Source: Actinomycetes bacterium (GTDB lineage Bacteria; Actinomycetota; Actinomycetes; Streptosporangiales; Streptosporangiaceae). From it: 13,162 bases of DNA. Of this stretch, positions 12,883 to 13,162 are shown piece after piece. Positions within the stretch are counted from its first letter, which is position 1. Each line of letters opens with the position of its first letter. The position numbers were made by a program, and so were the translations under genes. The DNA is taken from the NCBI GenBank assembly GCA_023425615.1, contig JAFACJ010000124.1:1-13162 (forward strand). Reading direction: 5' to 3'. Below the pieces are notes generated by a model that did no database searches, was not told the origin of the DNA, and saw nothing but the letters and a program-made list of their open reading frames with translations.

Positions 12883-13137
12883 ATGCCCTGGACCGACGTG
12901 ATCGCCGCAGCGATCATCCTGTTCCTGCTCACCCTCACCGCCGCCTGCGGCGCCACCCTGCGCGGCCGTCCCCGCTCCCCCTGGGACCGGCTGTTCGACC
13001 ACGCCCCCGACCGCCCCCGCGCCAAGGCGTGGCCCGAGATCTGGGGCTACTCCCACGACACCGGCGGCCCCCTGCCCCACCGCAAAACCGGCGGCAAGCC
13101 GTCCGGCTCAGGCGACCGGCACGGCAGAACCGGCTAG
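12883..13137 (+). CDS. Small single-pass membrane protein, unknown function
   Basis: The product is an 84-aa protein I do not recognise. Residues 6-26 are a hydrophobic helix (VIAAAIILFLLTLTAAC), followed by a basic stretch (TLRGRPRSPWDR) and a hydrophilic tail containing AKAWPEIWGYS and a Gly/Lys/His-rich end. Positive residues after the helix predict a cytoplasmic C-terminus. LTAAC is a poor lipobox and the N-terminus has no Lys or Arg, so lipidation is doubtful. AAGGA (12874-12878) lies 4 nt before the ATG. The frame also opens at an ATG overlapping the ATPase stop (12700), but the intervening codons include many AGA, CGA and ACA and read as Arg/Pro-rich noise, so the shorter start is preferred. 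It could be a membrane partner of the ATPase. Confidence 0.6.
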   Translation: MPWTDVIAAAIILFLLTLTAACGATLRGRPRSPWDRLFDHAPDRPRAKAWPEIWGYSHDTGGPLPHRKTGGKPSGSGDRHGRTG

Positions 13138-13146
13138 ACACCTCCT

Positions 13147-13159
13147 GGGGCCGGGCCCC
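13147..13159 (+). terminator. Possible hairpin at the window end
   Basis: GGGG (13147-13150) can pair with CCCC (13156-13159) around CCGGG, 9 nt after the membrane-protein stop. The stem is short and the window ends there, so the call is weak. Confidence 0.25.
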
Positions 13160-13162
13160 GTC

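Overview
The window is about 13 kb of high-GC DNA whose coding codons end mostly in G or C, with frequent GTG starts and actinobacterial gene families (AhpC/AhpD pair, GabD2-like and ChoD-like proteins, DUF397, an RsbW-like ATPase). This fits a filamentous actinomycete. I lean towards the Streptosporangiales/Thermomonosporaceae side, but that is inference. No rRNA, tRNA, CRISPR array or insertion sequence is visible.

Left part (1-5200): a broken N-terminal fragment of a mycobacterial-type AhpC lies directly in front of an intact ahpC-ahpD operon (alkyl hydroperoxide and peroxynitrite defence), closed by a strong hairpin. A Nudix hydrolase gene follows and overlaps tail to tail with a secreted M43-type zinc metalloprotease. 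guaA (GMP synthase) is divergent from the protease and overlaps tail to tail with a TetR regulator.

Middle (5197-8780): the TetR gene is divergent from a two-gene operon of a GabD2-like aldehyde dehydrogenase and a ChoD-like GMC oxidoreductase. The intergenic gap holds a perfect 14-bp palindrome and a -10 box placed for leaderless transcription of the dehydrogenase gene. Together the two enzymes could oxidise an alcohol to an aldehyde and then to an acid under TetR control. Three tandem hairpins separate this operon from a convergent gene for a small secreted protein of unknown function.

Right part (9443-13162): an AT-richer spacer with clustered palindromes is followed by a regulatory block. 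On the minus strand are a SLOG-fold nucleotide-binding-type protein, a 450-aa HTH regulator with a helical-repeat body, and a DUF397 protein. Divergently on the plus strand are a 34-codon ORF with a near-perfect Shine-Dalgarno, an RsbW-like ATP-binding protein coupled to it by an ATGA overlap, and an 84-aa single-pass membrane protein. HTH, DUF397 and RsbW-like ATPase are the ingredients of the WhiJ/AbaA-type regulatory sets of actinomycetes. The SLOG protein, the repeat-type HTH and the small ORF make this version unusual, and it is the best candidate in the window for an undescribed system.
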